Source of the DNA: Elgaria multicarinata webbii
Taxonomy: Eukaryota > Chordata > Lepidosauria > Squamata > Anguidae
Direction of reading: 5' to 3'
DNA: 64,000 nucleotides
NCBI RefSeq assembly: GCF_023053635.1
Contig: NC_086177.1
Coordinates: 91,980,001-92,044,000, forward strand
The notes beneath the pieces are model-generated. The model was given only the letters and a program-made list of their open reading frames with translations, was not told where the DNA came from and did no database searches. Position numbers and translations under genes: made by a program. Positions 50,112-60,661 of the stretch are shown piece by piece; the first letter of the stretch is position 1, and each line of letters opens with the position of its first letter.

Positions 50112-50138
50112 GGTGTGTGTGTGTGTGTGTGTGTGTGC
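50112..50138 (+). repeat. GT dinucleotide repeat
   Basis: About 13 GT units. Confidence 0.95.
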
Positions 50139-50560
50139 CCTAACCGCTACACCACACAGCTTGCAATTGTAAGCACACTTTCTAGGAAGTATTCCACAGG
50201 AGTCAACCTGTCAGTCTGCTGAGACTTGCAGCAAAAGCAACACCAGGTGCTGTGGCACTTTGAATTTATGGTGGCGTCAGCTGTCCTGAACCAGCAGCTA
50301 CTCTGTTACATGCATGGAATTGTAACCTCGGTGGGGAAGTATATATTTATTATTTATTTAAATGTCAGAAGAGAGGAAGCTCAGCAGCCGGAAGATCTAC
50401 AGAGGGGAATTTTGCGGCTTCGGCTATTTGGCCTTTTCAAGCACTGTCAATATTTTCTACTGTGCTTAATGCAGAGCCAATTTTGAACTGAGCAGTTGGG
50501 TAAACCTGTGTAACTTATAATTATTACCTTCTTAAGGTTTCTGACTCCCCAGTATTGTTG

Positions 50561-50735
50561 AGAACATAAGAATACAGGAGAGCTCTGCTGGATCAGACCA
50601 AGGGCCCATCTAGTCCAGCATTCTGTTCACACAGTGGCCAACCAGCTGTGACCAGGGACCCACAAGCAGGACTTGAGTGCAACAGTACTCTCCCACCCAT
50701 ATTCCCCAGCAACTGGTACTGCCTCGGATACGAGG
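50561..50735 (-). mobile_element. CR1-like LINE 3' tail, family A
   Basis: agaacataagaatacaggag, gctggatcagaccaagggcc and cagtggccaaccagctgtg. It ends abruptly where the tandem array begins. Confidence 0.7.
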
Positions 50736-50744
50736 CGAAATTCG

Positions 50745-51145
50745 AAAGTCCATTTTTTTCCCAATAGATATGCATTGGAAAAGAAAAATGCCTACAATTT
50801 TTTATTTTTCAAGATACAGACATGTAACTGGGCACCATGATAGCTTCTAAATCGATCCTTAGTCACACCAATTTTGAAGCAAATCGGATCAGCCCCTGAT
50901 TATTAGGGAATTTTTAAAATTTCCCCCATTTACAAAAATGCATTCATTGCAGTCATTTTTGAAGATACACACATGTAACTGGGCACCATGATAGCTTCCA
51001 CATAGGACCTTATACACACCAATTTTGAAGCAAATTGGATCATCCCCTGATTTTTAGCGATTTTTTAAAAAGTCCCCCACCCTTTACAAAACTGCGGTTA
51101 TCTCTGTCATTTTTCAAGATACACACATGTAACTGGGCTTTGGCA
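50745..51145 (+). repeat. Tandem array, unit about 151-154 bp
   Basis: The phrase acatgtaactgggcaccatg recurs at about 50820 and 50972; ttcaagatacacacatgtaa begins a third unit at 51114. Unit starts are 50805, 50956 and 51110. Shared inner words are caccaattttgaagcaaat and cccctgattat/tttag. About two and a half copies with roughly 90 percent identity by eye. Confidence 0.8.
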
Positions 51146-51312
51146 GGTGTTGGTTCACTGATTTCATGTGTTTGTGGATCAACACCTTGTGTCACATCAT
51201 TACGATCCCATCATGGTAACGCAATGTCCTTCTTGCACATTTATACCTCGTTGGATACACAATGACATTTTTGCGGTCTTTTGGATAATGCGGAATAAAA
51301 AGCAGGAAATAA

Positions 51313-51544
51313 CAGTGTGGTGTAATAGCTAAAGTGTTGGAATGGGAATTGGGAGAGCCGGGTTCTAGTCCCCACTCAGCCATGGAAGCCCCCTGGGTGA
51401 CTTTGGGCCTGTCACAGACTCTCAGCCCAACCCACTTCACAGGGTTGTTGTTGTGAGAATAAAATGGAGAGGAGGAGGATTATATATGGCAACTTGGGTT
51501 TCTTGGAGGAAAAAAGGTGGGATATAAATGAAATAAATAAATAA
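51313..51544 (+). mobile_element. Sauria-type SINE, full length
   Basis: gtgtggtgtaatagctaaag (A box), ggttctagtccccactcagc (B box), ctgggtgactttgggcctgt, cagggttgttgttgtgagaa and aaaaggtgggatataaatg with (AAAT)n. Confidence 0.85.
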
Positions 51545-51691
51545 CAGTATGAAAGCTGTTTGTGGAATGTACAATGTGCTCCAACAGTTATCAGTGCACT
51601 TCAATACCACTATAAAGCAGTAGGGTAGATCTAGCCCTAGGAACAAGACTAGTACTCTCTGTTTGTTGTTGTTTCAGGGTTGTGCTACAGC

Positions 51692-51765
51692 ATCACAGAA
51701 TCATAGAATAGTAGAGTTGCCATCAAGTCCAACCCCCCGCTCAATGCAGTACATCCGAATTGGGG
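51692..51765 (-). mobile_element. Short CR1 3' terminus
   Basis: cacagaatcatagaatagta then gagttgccatcaagtccaac. Confidence 0.7.
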
Positions 51766-54560
51766 CATTGATGTACTAGGGCCTGGTACATAAATGCCTC
51801 TTTCGGTCTGAGTGCCAAATTCCATTTCAGAGAAAGTCTTAGATGGAGATAAAGGGGGAAACTCTGCAGTGCACAAGTAAATCCTGTTCCCTAACATGAG
51901 TAATTCAGGAATATACAGGAGAGAGGACTATCTAAACCCTTTCTAATTTAGGTCAACACTGGAAAGAAGAAGATTGTTCATTTCAGGAAGTATGTCATAT
52001 TGCAATTCCACAAGGTAATGTTTACTTGTTTTGGTTTATAATCTAGAATACTTTCAGCCTTCTCTGTAGCCCTAATAGCTTTTTGGAACAGCTTACAAGA
52101 TACACATAATACAATTGAACTTGAGTCAAGTATCAAGAATGGAAATAACCACATGTCCAAATGGTGCCAGGATTATTTTGGAAGCATTTCCTGCCCTTTT
52201 CCTTGGTCTTGCCCGGTGCCATCCTTTGGTTCCACCACTGATAAGGCAGTAGCTCCTCCTGAAGACCTCTGTGGCAAAGGAGTGGAGCTGAGTCTCTGGA
52301 TCTTACTCAGCCTGTGAAAATAGGCCCTCCACCCCAGACCTCATTGAGAGGGATTCCACCAGGAGGGCAAGAAGAACCAGTGTTGTAGTGGAGTGAGGGC
52401 TCTCAGGGTCAAAGCAACAGAATTTTTTGACTAGCAGGAACTGTGATGTCATCTGCCACCTCCTGAGGCTTCCTAGTTCCCTCTGAAGGTAGCTGCAACC
52501 CTCACAGTGGCTGGGGTGGAGTTGGGGGATTTGGATTTTTGTAGCAAAAGCGTATTGTTCTGATCTATACTGCTCTCTTGCAAAACATTTTGGCATGGCT
52601 TGATCTGGAATGGGCAATTAAAATCCATTAGCTTTATCAAAGACGGAGATGAAAATGACAAGAACTGGTTTGTTAATATGGATCAATGCAGTTGCCTATA
52701 TTTTTGAACACTGCCTGGGGGCTATGGGGACTGTCACAGTGAACACCCGGACTTCACAATTGACCACTCCAGAACAGGCGGCAGCCCTGCAGGTCCTTAC
52801 AATATAGCAGCAGCTCTGTCCACAGCTTCTTTGATAAAGTCGAGCAATTTGCTAGTCCTTGTGTTAAAATCTGGGACACGCCATCAAGAATATGCTGTTG
52901 ATTTTTCATGATTGGTGATTGTTCATTCCTTCTTAGACATTCTTTCTCTTCTCTCTCTCTCTCTCCAGCCAGATATATCACTACATATTAAGCTTAAGGC
53001 TAGAACAACCAGAAAGCTGCTGTGAATATCAGTACCTGTGAATATCAGTACAGGTGATAGAAGGGAGTGCATATTGTACATGACACTGTTTAAAAATTGA
53101 AGCCTCATCATTGTGAAGGCCTCTGACCTGCAGCAAGCAAGGGACCTGCATCCCTCAGGCATCCCTCAGATGAAGAGACAAAGGTGATTTTTTTCCCCAT
53201 TGTGATTTCTCTCTCTCTCATTAGGGCTACTGGAAGAGAACAGGAAAAAAAGCATGTTGATTATTTTCCATTTCTGTAATTCTCTGAAAATGTTACATAT
53301 CAGATTGCACAGTTAATGAATAAGCAATCAAATTATAATTTTCAAATGCTATACTTAGATGAAATGAGGAGGAAGCCTTTAAAACTGCAGCCAATTTCCT
53401 TCCAGACATTATCCTCATGCATGTTTTAAAGGAAATAAAATATTTTTTTTATATGAAACATATAAGTAGAAATATCAGACTGGAATGATGCTTGATCAGT
53501 TGGACTTAGTTGGACTGATCAGATCAGAAATATTAGGGCTGCAGAACTTGTGACCAACCCAGCTTAATGTATCCCAGTAGGGACTTGATCAATTTCTTAT
53601 TTTTTCCTCTGAAGTCCTGATTCAGATCCAGTTGTTCTTTGCCGGATAAAGCAGTCCTATGGCCTCTAGATAGAATCTGGGGGACCATAGGATATTTCAG
53701 ATTCTTGGATCTGAGGTCAGAGAGAGCACTCTGACCTCAAAGCCAGAAATCCGAGGTACAGAAGTGACGAGGAAGTACCTGTGGGTGGGGAGGGGAGGGG
53801 ACTGGAGAGGCCAGCTTATGCCATATCCTCTCCAGGCTCTGTCCTTCACCCTCTGCGATGCCTCAGCTAGATGGGTGAAAAAGCCCATCTAGCTGGAACG
53901 TAGAGTGGGTGGTGCGGCGGAGGCAACAATATCCTCTGCCATGCCTTCTACTATGCACTGGATATTTGTAATGTTCTAAGTTTGGAGACTTACAAGTATC
54001 AAAGGTGGATCCCATTGGATTGCAGCCTAAATACAGGACCTCGGAAAACTCCATGTTGGTATGAGTTCAAACGAAAAACATTTTATTTATTTATTTATTT
54101 ATTTTTCGTGTTTCTGTGGTTTTTCAAAATCTTTCAAAGCAGCTAAAAGTGAAAATGTAGAAGTTATCAAATAATATTAAAATCAAATATTAAAACAAAA
54201 CAAAAAACCACACAACAAAACAACAATAAAAAACAATAACAGCAGAAACAGCAAATATAAAACCAATCACCCATTAAAAGCTTGAGTGGATACAATGTCT
54301 TCAATGGGTGGGGAAAAAGCAGGTGCCAGCAGATTATCTATTGTCAGTCTTCTACAACTGAGATCCCAACACCAAAAAGGCTCTGTCTCTGGTCACCAAC
54401 CACCTCACCTCTAAAGGCAGTGGTACCCAGAGCAGGAACTCTGATGGAGTTCTTTAAGCCCAAGTGCTTTGGCACAGCCAGAAGAATTTTGAACTGTTGT
54501 CTTTTGAATGGTGCACACAGAAATAGACAAACATGCATACAACATGCCTCAGTACTGAGG
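51766..54560. other. Intergenic, mostly unannotated
   Basis: About 2.8 kb. I recognise only short CT runs (about 52950) and a TTTA run at 54081-54104, followed by an A/C-rich stretch that may be an old LINE tail. No open frame here has family resemblance. Confidence 0.4.
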
Positions 54561-54561
54561 T

Positions 54562-54800
54562 CCAGTGTGGTACTGTGGTCAGAGCATTGGCCAAACGACA
54601 TCTAAGGGATGCAAGTTACAGGCAAATAGATTCTACTGAACATTAGGAGAAACATCTTGATTATAGAAACAGTACAAATCCCTCCTTTGGTCATGAAGCT
54701 CACTGGGTAACTTTGACATTGAGTCAATTTGAGCTTATCACTCTATCATGTATACCACCTCCTATGAATGCAAGCTATGAATGTAATAAATGAAAACTAA
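54562..54800 (+). mobile_element. Decayed Sauria-type SINE
   Basis: ccagtgtggtactgtggtca and gagcattggcc at the left, then gtcatgaagctcactgggta and aatgcaagctatgaatg-like tail at 54690-54795. About 70 bp between them does not fit the SINE. Confidence 0.4.
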
Positions 54801-55132
54801 CTATTTGTTTGAAAAATTCTCAGTTTGCAAATAGTTTTGCCATCTGTTAGGAGGTGAGGGCTGCTGCTTGAGAAATGGTAAACCATCCTCCTGGTTCACC
54901 TCCCCCCGCCCATCACAACCATGGCGTTGTGATTATGTGCTGAAATATGCACACAGTGGAGGGAAATACACGGCATCTTTTATGGCTGAATGGTTCTTTC
55001 CTCCTAGGCAGCATGTTATATGTTTACACTCCAGTTCTCTTCCTTACTTTTGGCTGCTTCAGTGAGCAATGATTTGATCTGACAAATGGTCTTGAGCCAA
55101 ATGCCAAAATTTAAACAATGAATTAATTTAAA

Positions 55133-55157
55133 TTCTCTCTCTCTCTCTCTCTCTCTC
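55133..55157 (+). repeat. CT dinucleotide repeat
   Basis: About 12 CT units. Confidence 0.9.
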
Positions 55158-55204
55158 AAATGCAAGGATTGGAAAATGCAAACAGGGTTGGGGGAATGGC
55201 CGTC

Positions 55205-55285
55205 ATCCCTCACCATGACCATACTGGTTGAGGCTGATGGGGGTTGATGTCCAAGAACAGCTGGAGGGCCAGTGGTTCCCCATCC
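55205..55285. repeat. hAT-like MITE, family D, partial
   Basis: ggctgatgggggttgatgtc, agctggagggccagtggttc and cccatccccttgc. Confidence 0.5.
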
Positions 55286-55501
55286 CCTTGCTAAAGGAAA
55301 TCCATTGCCATCTTGATGATTTTCACTTCTACTGAATAACATTACCAATTAGATCAGACTTTCAACCTAGTCTACACATGCAGCAGAATGAGATGACAGG
55401 ATACGGAGGTGAAGTTGTAGATTGCACCACTTTAGTGGTGTGGAGGATTTGTGTGCAAAAGAGAAGCAAAGAAAGGTGAAATCCTTAACAAACAGATAAC
55501 G

Positions 55502-55718
55502 CTGAGCCAAAAGTTAAGGATATATACAATAAAGCAGTGATGTTTAATGTACAAGAATAAAATTGGAATTAACAATAATATTGCATCAAAAGTGCAATAA
55601 CATATTGCACAGGAATATGTTATTGCGCTTTTAATGCAATATTATTGTTAATTCCAATTTTATTCTTGTACATTAAATATCACTGCTTTATTGTATATAT
55701 CCTTAACTTATTGCTCAG
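55502..55718. repeat. Near-perfect hairpin (MITE) with about 100-bp arms
   Basis: Left arm gttaaggatatatacaataa through ggaattaacaataatattgc to gcaataacatatt. The right arm is its reverse complement, with only about three substitutions and a small difference near the tip. The loop is about 7 bases (gcacagg). Confidence 0.85.
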
Positions 55719-55767
55719 TGAGGGTTTGTGTGCGACATTTTTGAATGTTTTTTTTAAAGTCTGCAAG

Positions 55768-55799
<32 letters not shown>

Positions 55800-56724
55800 T
55801 AAGCAAGCATATCAGGAGAGACATTCTAGTGCAGTTGTCCCCCATATGCAATCTGACAAGGTGCCGTCCATTCTATCACCTCATTCTGCTGCCTATTATA
55901 AATCCATTTCAGTTGCTTCTGTTGAGTTCATGTGCACTGACTGTTCCAAAATGTGTGCCCATTTTCTGGCTACCCAAAGTGCAACAATTTACTACCCAAA
56001 TGGAAGAACCCACCTCTGTATATAATAGATGCATACTGTGGCTGTTCATCGGTTAAAAGTTGCCTTTTCATTTTTCAGTACCAAGGACAGAGTAGGAAGC
56101 TCATTGTACAGCATAAATCACTCACCATACCGTGATTACTTTAAGGGGCCCCTCCTCGAATTACAAAGACATGTCAGGGAAGCTTGCCAACTCATACCAA
56201 TAGAATGGAGTAGCAAGTTTGCATGAATTCTACTCATCCCTGCCTTTTAGCTATGCATCCAAGGTGGCTTACAATTCTTAACCAGTGCACAGAATACAAC
56301 CAGTACAATTATCCATAAAAAGAGCCAAGAGCATATCCTAAACCTGCAGCAACAATAAGCCAGTAAAAATCCACACTGGGAATTTGCACTTGTAATACAA
56401 GGGTACCAAAAGCAGGAGAAATGAGAATTGCTTTGAGCCAACATCTGAACGATAACCAGCGGGTAGATGTCCCCTCTCTCTTTGCCACTGGCCATATTGC
56501 TTCCAAAAGTGGGGACCATCCTGAGAAGAGAGACAGAGGAAAATAAAAGGGAATAAGATAAATCAACTGAAGTGTATAGGAGTGTAACTGAATAATTAAT
56601 GTAACACTCTACAGGATTAATGTCTAAAATTGGGCTTCCCAACTGCCTGTGTGGTGGTCTTGACCATTTGAATGGATATAGCAGCCTTCCCCAAGATGGT
56701 GCACTCCAGTTGTTTTCATAGAAT
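55719..56724. other. Intergenic, nothing certain
   Basis: Contains an AAATA run (about 55772-55802). At about 56240-56300 there is a LINE-tail-like piece (ccaaggtggcttacaattct). Otherwise unrecognised. Confidence 0.4.
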
Positions 56725-57096
56725 ACAAAATCATAGAATAGTAGAGTTCGAAGGGGCCTATAAGGCCATTGGGTCCAACCCTCTGCACAATGGAGGAAAC
56801 CACCTTAAAGCATACTTGACAGATGGCTGTCCAGTTGCATCTTGAATGCCTCAAGTGTGGGAGAGTGAACCACCTCCCTAGCCCATTGGTTTCATTGTCA
56901 TACTGCTCTAACACTCAAAACATTTTTCCTGATGTCCAGCCGGAATCTGTCTTCCTGTAACTTGAGCCCATTATTCCGTGTCTTGCACTCTGGGATGATC
57001 GAGAAGAGATCCTGGCCCTCCTCTGTGTGACAACCTTTCAAGAACTTGATGAGTGCTATCATGTCTCCCCTCAGTCTTCTCTTCTCAAGGCTCAAT
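56725..57096 (-). mobile_element. CR1 LINE 3' end with ORF2 remnant
   Basis: Minus-strand frame [20 protein letters not shown] then [20 protein letters not shown]; the plus strand begins aaatcatagaatagtagagt. Confidence 0.88.
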
Positions 57097-57190
57097 AAGT
57101 TTTGGACTACACCCCATCAGCCCCAGCCAATGGTCAGGGGAATTGTTGTCCAAAGCATCTGGTGGGCATCTAGTTGGGGAAAGCTGTGAA
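57097..57190. repeat. hAT-like MITE, family D
   Basis: agttttggactacaccccat, gttgtccaaagcatctggtg and ctagttggggaaagctgtg. Truncates or abuts the CR1 copy. Confidence 0.65.
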
Positions 57191-57399
57191 GAGCACACAC
57201 CTCCAAAGAACTGAGTACTTATCAAGGAGGGGGATGAGTGACAGGCCCTGAGGAATGGGAGGTGCAGCAGTGGCCATTTCTCCTGCATAGACATGTCCAT
57301 ATGAAGGTTCTTTAGAGTCAGACCATAAATCCACCTAGCTCAATATTGTCTAATAATCTCCACTGTTTCAAATAGTGATCTTCCCCATCCATTGCTACA

Positions 57400-57522
57400 G
57401 CAGCCTCCCCCAAGCTAGCGCCCTCCAGATGTTTGGGACCACAATCCCCATCAGCCCCAGTAGTCAGGGAAGATGGGAGTTGTAGACAAAACATCTGGAG
57501 GGTAACAGGCTGGGGAATGCTG
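57400..57522. repeat. hAT-like MITE, family D
   Basis: agcctcccccaagctagcg, ccctccagatgtttgggacc, gatgggagttgtagacaaaa and ggctggggaatgctgg. Confidence 0.7.
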
Positions 57523-58124
57523 GACTTCTAGGAGACCACTGAACTGGAGATACATAGAATTGACCATGAGAACTTCTGGATGCAAAGATGTGCTCCACTA
57601 CTATGTTTTTGCCCATCCTGCACCATTAAAGGTCAAGTGAGGTTCTTTGGGTTGCAGCCTGGCAGTCCTCATGCATTCACTTTAGCTTGCTTGTGTGTTC
57701 ATTTGCCCCCTGGATTCCTGCTGCTTATCAAACCATGAAGCCATCGTAGCCAAGATATTCCAAAAATATCAAGCAATGTGGCAAGCTCCAAAGGGTGACT
57801 GAAGTCTTCACTGCCCCAGCACTGTCATTTCCCCATTGCACAGTGCACCCAGGAAGCAGAACCAAAGAATTATCTGGTGGTACCCTCTTTCAAATGTGAA
57901 ATCGCCCTGTTGACTAGAAGTAAGTCTGATCTAAGGCAGCAAGGGGAAGCTTGAAATGGACAAAAATGAAAAGGACCCAGATTCTATACTAAATCTTCCT
58001 CTTCCTTCACTCTGTTACCATGGTGATAAGCATTTTCCGCTGCTTCTGAGCTTCCAATGAAAATGCTTCTGATCTTGTGCACATGTTACAACTGGCATCA
58101 CACAGGGAAACTGATGTAACATGA
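57523..58124. other. Intergenic, nothing recognised
   Basis: No identifiable repeat or exon in about 600 bp. Confidence 0.4.
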
Positions 58125-58191
58125 TGGCCCAGAGACTGTGTACTGAAATAGGATGCCTCTGGTTCAAATCTTGCCTTAGCGATGAGCTCCA

Positions 58192-58308
58192 GTCTCACCC
58201 CAAAATAGGTTCGGCACCTTGGACAGCTCCTTTAGAGTTCTGGCTGGTTTCGACTGAAACCCAGAGTGGATTCACAGCTCCATCGAAATTAGAGCCACCA
58301 GCCTCCAC
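58192..58308. repeat. Right half of a family B MITE
   Basis: ccccaaaataggttcggcac, ttctggctggtttcgactga and attagagccaccagcctcca. The left arm is missing. Confidence 0.7.
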
Positions 58309-58445
58309 TGGCAGAGCATGCAAAAGGTCCCAGGTTCAGTCCCAGGTATCACCACTTTTTAAAAAAAGAACCAGGTAGCAGTTGATGAGATGATCTCTGC
58401 TTAAGACCCCCAGGAGACTCTACCAATCAATACTGGCTTGTAGAT
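58309..58445 (+). mobile_element. tRNA-derived SINE, second family, 5'-truncated
   Basis: ctggcagagcatgcaaaagg, tcccaggttcagtcccaggt (B box) and gatctctgcttaagaccccc. Same family as 45180. Confidence 0.6.
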
Positions 58446-58989
58446 GGACAAATAGCTTGAAGGGTTAGAACATGATTTCTGATGTTCCCTATGCCAGGCA
58501 CAGTGCAAGGAGCCTTAGGATGGGTTCAAATGGCAGGCAGTTGTGCAGCCTCTGCTTTAAATTGGACCATGTGGAATGAAATCATCATCAATTGCATGGA
58601 GCACCAATTTTCTATTAGGGAACTTTCATTTATTACAAAATTGGCCCTTGAATGATTCAATAGGGGACACCCCCCCCCCCCAAGGCAGATTTCATTATGA
58701 GTAAAAATGTATGTAGGACAACACAATTTAGTGATGGGAAGGTGGCTACCATGGATCTTCAAAAGGAAATGACCTTATCCATTTACTGTTTTCCAGCCTT
58801 TTCAATTCTGTGCATGTCCTTTACACAGCTTCCCACTTTGAAGGCCGGTTCCCCTCCTGATGCATTATTCTCTACCAAAATTCCCTGAAAAAAATGGCAG
58901 ACATGGAGCTATGGAAACAACAAAGCTAAATGTGCAAGCAATCCAGCTGAAAAAAGCATTTCCCCCTAGGTTAAAGCATGAAAAAGCAC

Positions 58990-59115
58990 ATAGGAGGATT
59001 CGTACATTTTGGGGGCATTTGCACATTTCCACGAGTGCAATTTTTAGCGAACACAAATTTGTGCAAATTCGGACAAATGGTCAAAATATGATTCCATCAA
59101 TGAGTGGATGATGGA
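58990..59115. repeat. TTTGTGCAAATT-type repeat segment
   Basis: gcatttgcacatttccacga, acacaaatttgtgcaaattc and ggacaaatgg. Resembles 20885-21165. Confidence 0.45.
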
Positions 59116-59392
59116 ATGAAAGGCAGCTGTCAGTGTGCAAAATGCAGATGGAATGGATTTTACCAAATCTGTCCATCCCTAATTCCATCCCCACACGAAG
59201 TTCATTGCCAGCATTATATGTAAGTACATATAAACAGAAACAGCCTACCATTCATAAGAAACAGGTTGGCATGTCAAGAGAGCACCAAGCTTAGATGTCT
59301 TGCTGCCATATACTGTCTGCATCAGGTTGCAACCCATCTTAGCTGGATCTAGGTTGCTGTGTAAGAGTCCCTTGGATGCGTGAAATGAGATT

Positions 59393-59568
59393 CAGGCCAG
59401 ATCTACACGTAGCGAAGGCACTTCCGTGCTCCTTTTTTAAAGACGTAACCTAAAAGAAGCGCCTCTTTCTTTACTGTGTGTACTGTGAGCTAGGCACACT
59501 TCTTTTAGGTTACATCTTTAAAAAAGGCACACGGAAGCGCCTTCGCTACGACGTGTAGATCTGGCCTG
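59393..59568. repeat. Hairpin MITE, 176 bp
   Basis: caggccagatctacacgt at the left is matched by acgtgtagatctggcctg at the right. Arms continue with tagcgaaggcacttccgtg against cacggaagcgccttcgcta, and taacctaaaagaag against cttcttttaggtta. About 88 percent arm identity by eye. Confidence 0.8.
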
Positions 59569-60637
59569 AGTGTAGCATTCATTTCATTGCTGCTGGCAGG
59601 AGCCCCACGTGACGCAAAACAGCATGCCCTGAGCTGGTGAGCTGAATGGAAGCAGACGATGCTTGTGAGAGGCAAGTCTTAAAAATGAATACTTGCTGGC
59701 AAATTGGTTGCACGTTCGTGGCAGTCCACTGACCCCATTATGCCAGACTCATCTTTGAGCATATTTGCTGCAGCGCAGGTTATTTTCATAGTTTGAAATG
59801 ACTGTGCTCAGTGAAGTAAACTGACAGCCTCAATTCACTGGGGAGTCGGGACAGGGGCGGGTGGTGGGTGGGTGGGGGAATTCATTCATTCACACTTACG
59901 GCTAATTTGAGCAATTCTTCCATCCTTAAAATAAAAATACCGTCACACTTTCGAATTCACACTCAGTTTCCCTTGGAAATTCACTCTGCTCTAACTGTTG
60001 CAATGGAGGTTCTCTAATTAAAAATGCGTCCAAAAAAGAAATAAAAAAGAGAATAATTAAAATGCATTTTATTAGGGAAATTGCTTGCAAAAATGTATAT
60101 CTTAGGGAAAATGGATGCAACAACACATCTATTAGGAGAAACATGCACAAAATGATTATGAATTTCCAGGCAAATATTTAAAAACAACAGCCCAGAATTT
60201 AGGATGAAGAAACTTAGAAATGCTCAAAGTTTGAGATGATCCAAAGATTGGAAAAATGAGAAATGTGGAGAAATAAAAATTGAACAGATTCAGCCATCTC
60301 TACTGGGATGGTCTTCTGCAGCAGCCTTGATGGAATTGATTTTAGGGAAATGGTTGCTACAAATGAGAAGAAAATTGAGCCATCGTTTCTCTTGGAATGG
60401 TTTGGAACAGGGTCTGTTTTCAATCATGTGGTCCCTCTGGTTGGCTGGGATTCTCTGGAACAGTGCCAAGACTGAAGTGAGCATCATCCAAAGCCATCAT
60501 TGTCCCACAAGAGATATTGAGGCAGTTTGCCAGAGCAACAGGAGATACATGCACAGCCTCTTGATTTCTTTGGCTGCAATTTACATCTGAATCCCTGAGG
60601 ACATCTGAATCCCTGAGGGTTAAGTCTGCACAACACT
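59569..60637. other. Intergenic, AT-rich, nothing certain
   Basis: Contains loosely repetitive ttagggaaa / ttgcaaaaatg words (about 60055-60290) and, at 60584-60618, a tandem duplication of acatctgaatccctgagg. Confidence 0.4.
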
Positions 60638-60661
60638 GGGCTGGGCTGGGCTGGGCTGGGG
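60638..60661 (+). repeat. GGGCT pentamer repeat, G-quadruplex motif
   Basis: Five GGG runs separated by CT (60638-60661), meeting the usual G4 pattern with 2-base loops on the plus strand. Confidence 0.85.

Noticed and set aside
50745-51145. CRISPR-like repeat array
   Set aside because: Units of about 150 bp repeat throughout with no unique spacers; the context is a vertebrate genome.
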